From Opitutaceae bacterium (GTDB taxonomy: Bacteria > Verrucomicrobiota > Verrucomicrobiae > Opitutales > Opitutaceae): DNA of 5,882 bases. Where the stretch lies: NCBI GenBank assembly GCA_031266495.1, contig JAISAX010000738.1, forward strand, positions 1 through 5,882, written 5' to 3'. Below the pieces are notes generated by a model. The model was given only the letters and a program-made list of their open reading frames with translations. It did not search any database and was not told the origin of the DNA. This document shows, piece after piece, positions 4,753-5,882 of this stretch. A program made the position numbers and the translations under genes. How positions within the stretch are numbered: the first letter of the stretch is position 1; every line of letters begins with the position of its first letter.

Positions 4753-5832
4753 TTACGGGTTTCCGGGCGCGCGTCCGTCCGGCAATGACCGGATGGCCTG
4801 GTCCCGGCGCCGGGCTCCACCGCCTTGCCAGGCGGTTTCAGCGCCGGCGGCGGCGGTCCGGGGGGGGCGCGGGACGAGAGAAGGCGAGGGGAGGCGGGAG
4901 AGCGTCCAGAACTGGAGCGGCGTCCTGCCTTCGTTGCGGTATCCTTGCTGGGGGATTTCCCTGTTGTATCGGGAAATCCATGTCGCGAGGATTTTTCGCA
5001 TCAAGGCCAGCGCTTTCGCCGGGCCGGCGGGTTGCTCAGGCGGGTTTTCGTGCTGGCATTTCTGCCACCGGGCCCGCACATAGCCGTCCACGAACGCTTG
5101 CCTGAATTTTTCCATGTATCCGTTCATCGATGGCATCGTCACCGTTCTCGCTTCGTGTCGTATGCCCAGGGACCTGAGGAGAGCCCCGTACTCGTGATCC
5201 GCGCCGCCTCCGTGGTATACGCGGTTGCGGCCAGTCTCGATGCACGCGAGCCGCACTCCCTCCTGCAGGTAAAAGGGCAGCACCCGCCCGCACAGGAAAT
5301 CCGCAGCCGTCTTCGTGGTGCCTTCCCGGTATATTTCCGCGATGGCCATCGCGCCCCATGTATCCACGGCGGCATGGAGGTACACTTTCCCTTCCGGAAT
5401 GATCACGGGGAGAAATGTCACGCACACGCGTTCGCCAGGGCCTGCCGTCTCCCGGTCCCGTTCTCTCAGCGCGGGATTCAGCGCGAATAACTTGTGGCGC
5501 AGTCGTCCCGATACCTGCCCGCCGTCCGTCAGCACTTTTTCCTGCTCCGGCAGCTTCCCTGCCCCTTTCCCGCACCGCAGGCCGTGTTTCCTCATGATAT
5601 TGCCCACCGTCGTGCAGGTCAGCCGCACGCCGTGCCGGGCCTCCGCCTCGGCCTGGATATCCAGCAACCGCATCTCCGGCTTCTCTTTCATGATCGATAC
5701 GATTGTGTTGACCACCTCGGGGGGCGTGATCGACCTGATCCGTGGCCTCGCCTCCGCGATCCGCACAGCCGCCATCGTCTGCCCGCCTCCGGCCACCTGC
5801 GAGAGGCATGATATTTCCTGTCTGTTTGTCAT
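4753..5832 (-). CDS. IS481-family transposase-like protein, catalytic triad apparently degraded
   Basis: The 359-residue frame has the domain order of IS481/IS3-type DDE transposases. An N-terminal HTH runs about 36-85 (TVGNIMRKHGL at its end). The rve integrase core runs about 132-309: PGERVCVTF, GKVYLHAAVDTWG (148-160), KTAADFL, RVLPFY, PSMNGYMEKF (234-243) and YNREIPQQGYRN (289-300). From memory of the family, the first Asp sits in a 'DTF' motif; here the text is CVTF (137-140) with no Asp. The second Asp sits in 'TDNGREY'; here it is TGRNRVY (200-206). The third acid, E241, is kept. The protein is therefore probably inactive for DDE chemistry, though the frame is intact. Residues 310-359 are a Pro/Arg/Gly-rich tail beyond the usual end, with a C8 run and strong DNA palindromes. 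The alternative start is an ATG at 5775 with GGAGG 10 nt upstream; the ATG at 5832 lacks such a site. No terminal inverted repeats could be matched within the window. Confidence 0.85.
   Translation of the reverse strand: MTNRQEISCLSQVAGGGQTMAAVRIAEARPRIRSITPPEVVNTIVSIMKEKPEMRLLDIQAEAEARHGVRLTCTTVGNIMRKHGLRCGKGAGKLPEQEKVLTDGGQVSGRLRHKLFALNPALRERDRETAGPGERVCVTFLPVIIPEGKVYLHAAVDTWGAMAIAEIYREGTTKTAADFLCGRVLPFYLQEGVRLACIETGRNRVYHGGGADHEYGALLRSLGIRHEARTVTMPSMNGYMEKFRQAFVDGYVRARWQKCQHENPPEQPAGPAKALALMRKILATWISRYNREIPQQGYRNEGRTPLQFWTLSRLPSPSLVPRPPRTAAAGAETAWQGGGARRRDQAIRSLPDGRAPGNP
4775..4835. repeat. Cluster of three palindromes in transposase tail
   Basis: Three palindromes lie close together in the last codons of the transposase-like gene. 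CCGTCCGG/CCGGATGG (4775-4782 with 4789-4796) has a 6-nt loop and one G-T pair. CCCGGCGCCGGG (4803-4814) is a perfect palindrome. CCGCCT/AGGCGG (4820-4825 with 4830-4835) has a 4-nt loop. They sit in the non-conserved tail just before the glycosyltransferase start. They may be a REP-like repeat or an element end fused into the reading frame, or chance in GC-rich DNA. Confidence 0.4.
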
Positions 5833-5882
5833 GATTTACTGGTTACATTGTCGTTTGTCGTACGGTCGTGTGCAGGCGGGTG

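Noticed and set aside
5036..5809. Minus-strand 257-codon frame inside the transposase-like gene
   Set aside because: It is an out-of-frame shadow; the HTH and rve landmarks are in the 4753-5832 frame. I also asked whether the missing catalytic Asp residues came from a frameshift into this frame, but the correct frame keeps family matches on both sides of each site.
1..5882. tRNA, rRNA, CRISPR array, riboswitch or integron site
   Set aside because: No cloverleaf, rRNA-like stretch, regularly spaced repeat, or recognisable riboswitch or attC core was found by eye on either strand.

Overview
All five protein-coding genes lie on the minus strand, so the window reads right to left. The DNA is very GC-rich with strong G/C bias at third codon positions, many G or C homopolymers, and few clear Shine-Dalgarno sites. 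The gene content is an IS481-type transposase relative, a GT25 glycosyltransferase, a MASE1 sensor kinase with a NarL-type regulator, and a secreted Thr/Ser-rich protein with an Ig-like segment. Together these suggest an environmental or gut Gram-negative bacterium, and the style fits Verrucomicrobiota (Opitutaceae-like). That placement is an inference from style, not proof.

Layout in transcription order: (1) 5832-4753, an IS481-family transposase-like protein with an HTH and an rve fold, in which two of the three catalytic acidic residues appear lost. (2) 4741-3854, a GT25 (LPS-type) glycosyltransferase starting 11 nt after gene 1. (3) A 154-bp gap with a run of 13 G. (4) 3699-3034, a NarL/FixJ response regulator. 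(5) 3001-1286, a MASE1-domain histidine kinase starting 32 nt after the regulator. (6) A 324-bp intergenic region with a 111-bp composite inverted repeat, further small palindromes and a G10 tract. (7) 961 to beyond the left edge, the first 320 residues of an exported protein with a probable class-I glutamine-amidotransferase-like domain followed by the start of an Ig-like domain.

The kinase and regulator form a clear two-component pair resembling UhpB/UhpA in domain order. They are probably co-transcribed, with the regulator first. Their target cannot be read from the sequence. The downstream exported protein and the upstream glycosyltransferase are candidates only by position.

The points most worth a second look are the apparently inactivated but intact IS481-like reading frame abutting the glycosyltransferase, the symmetric heptamer-plus-hairpin repeat after the kinase, a signal peptide built of 12-bp repeats, and the G/C homopolymers beside or inside the signalling genes. 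I do not see a complete new multi-gene system.
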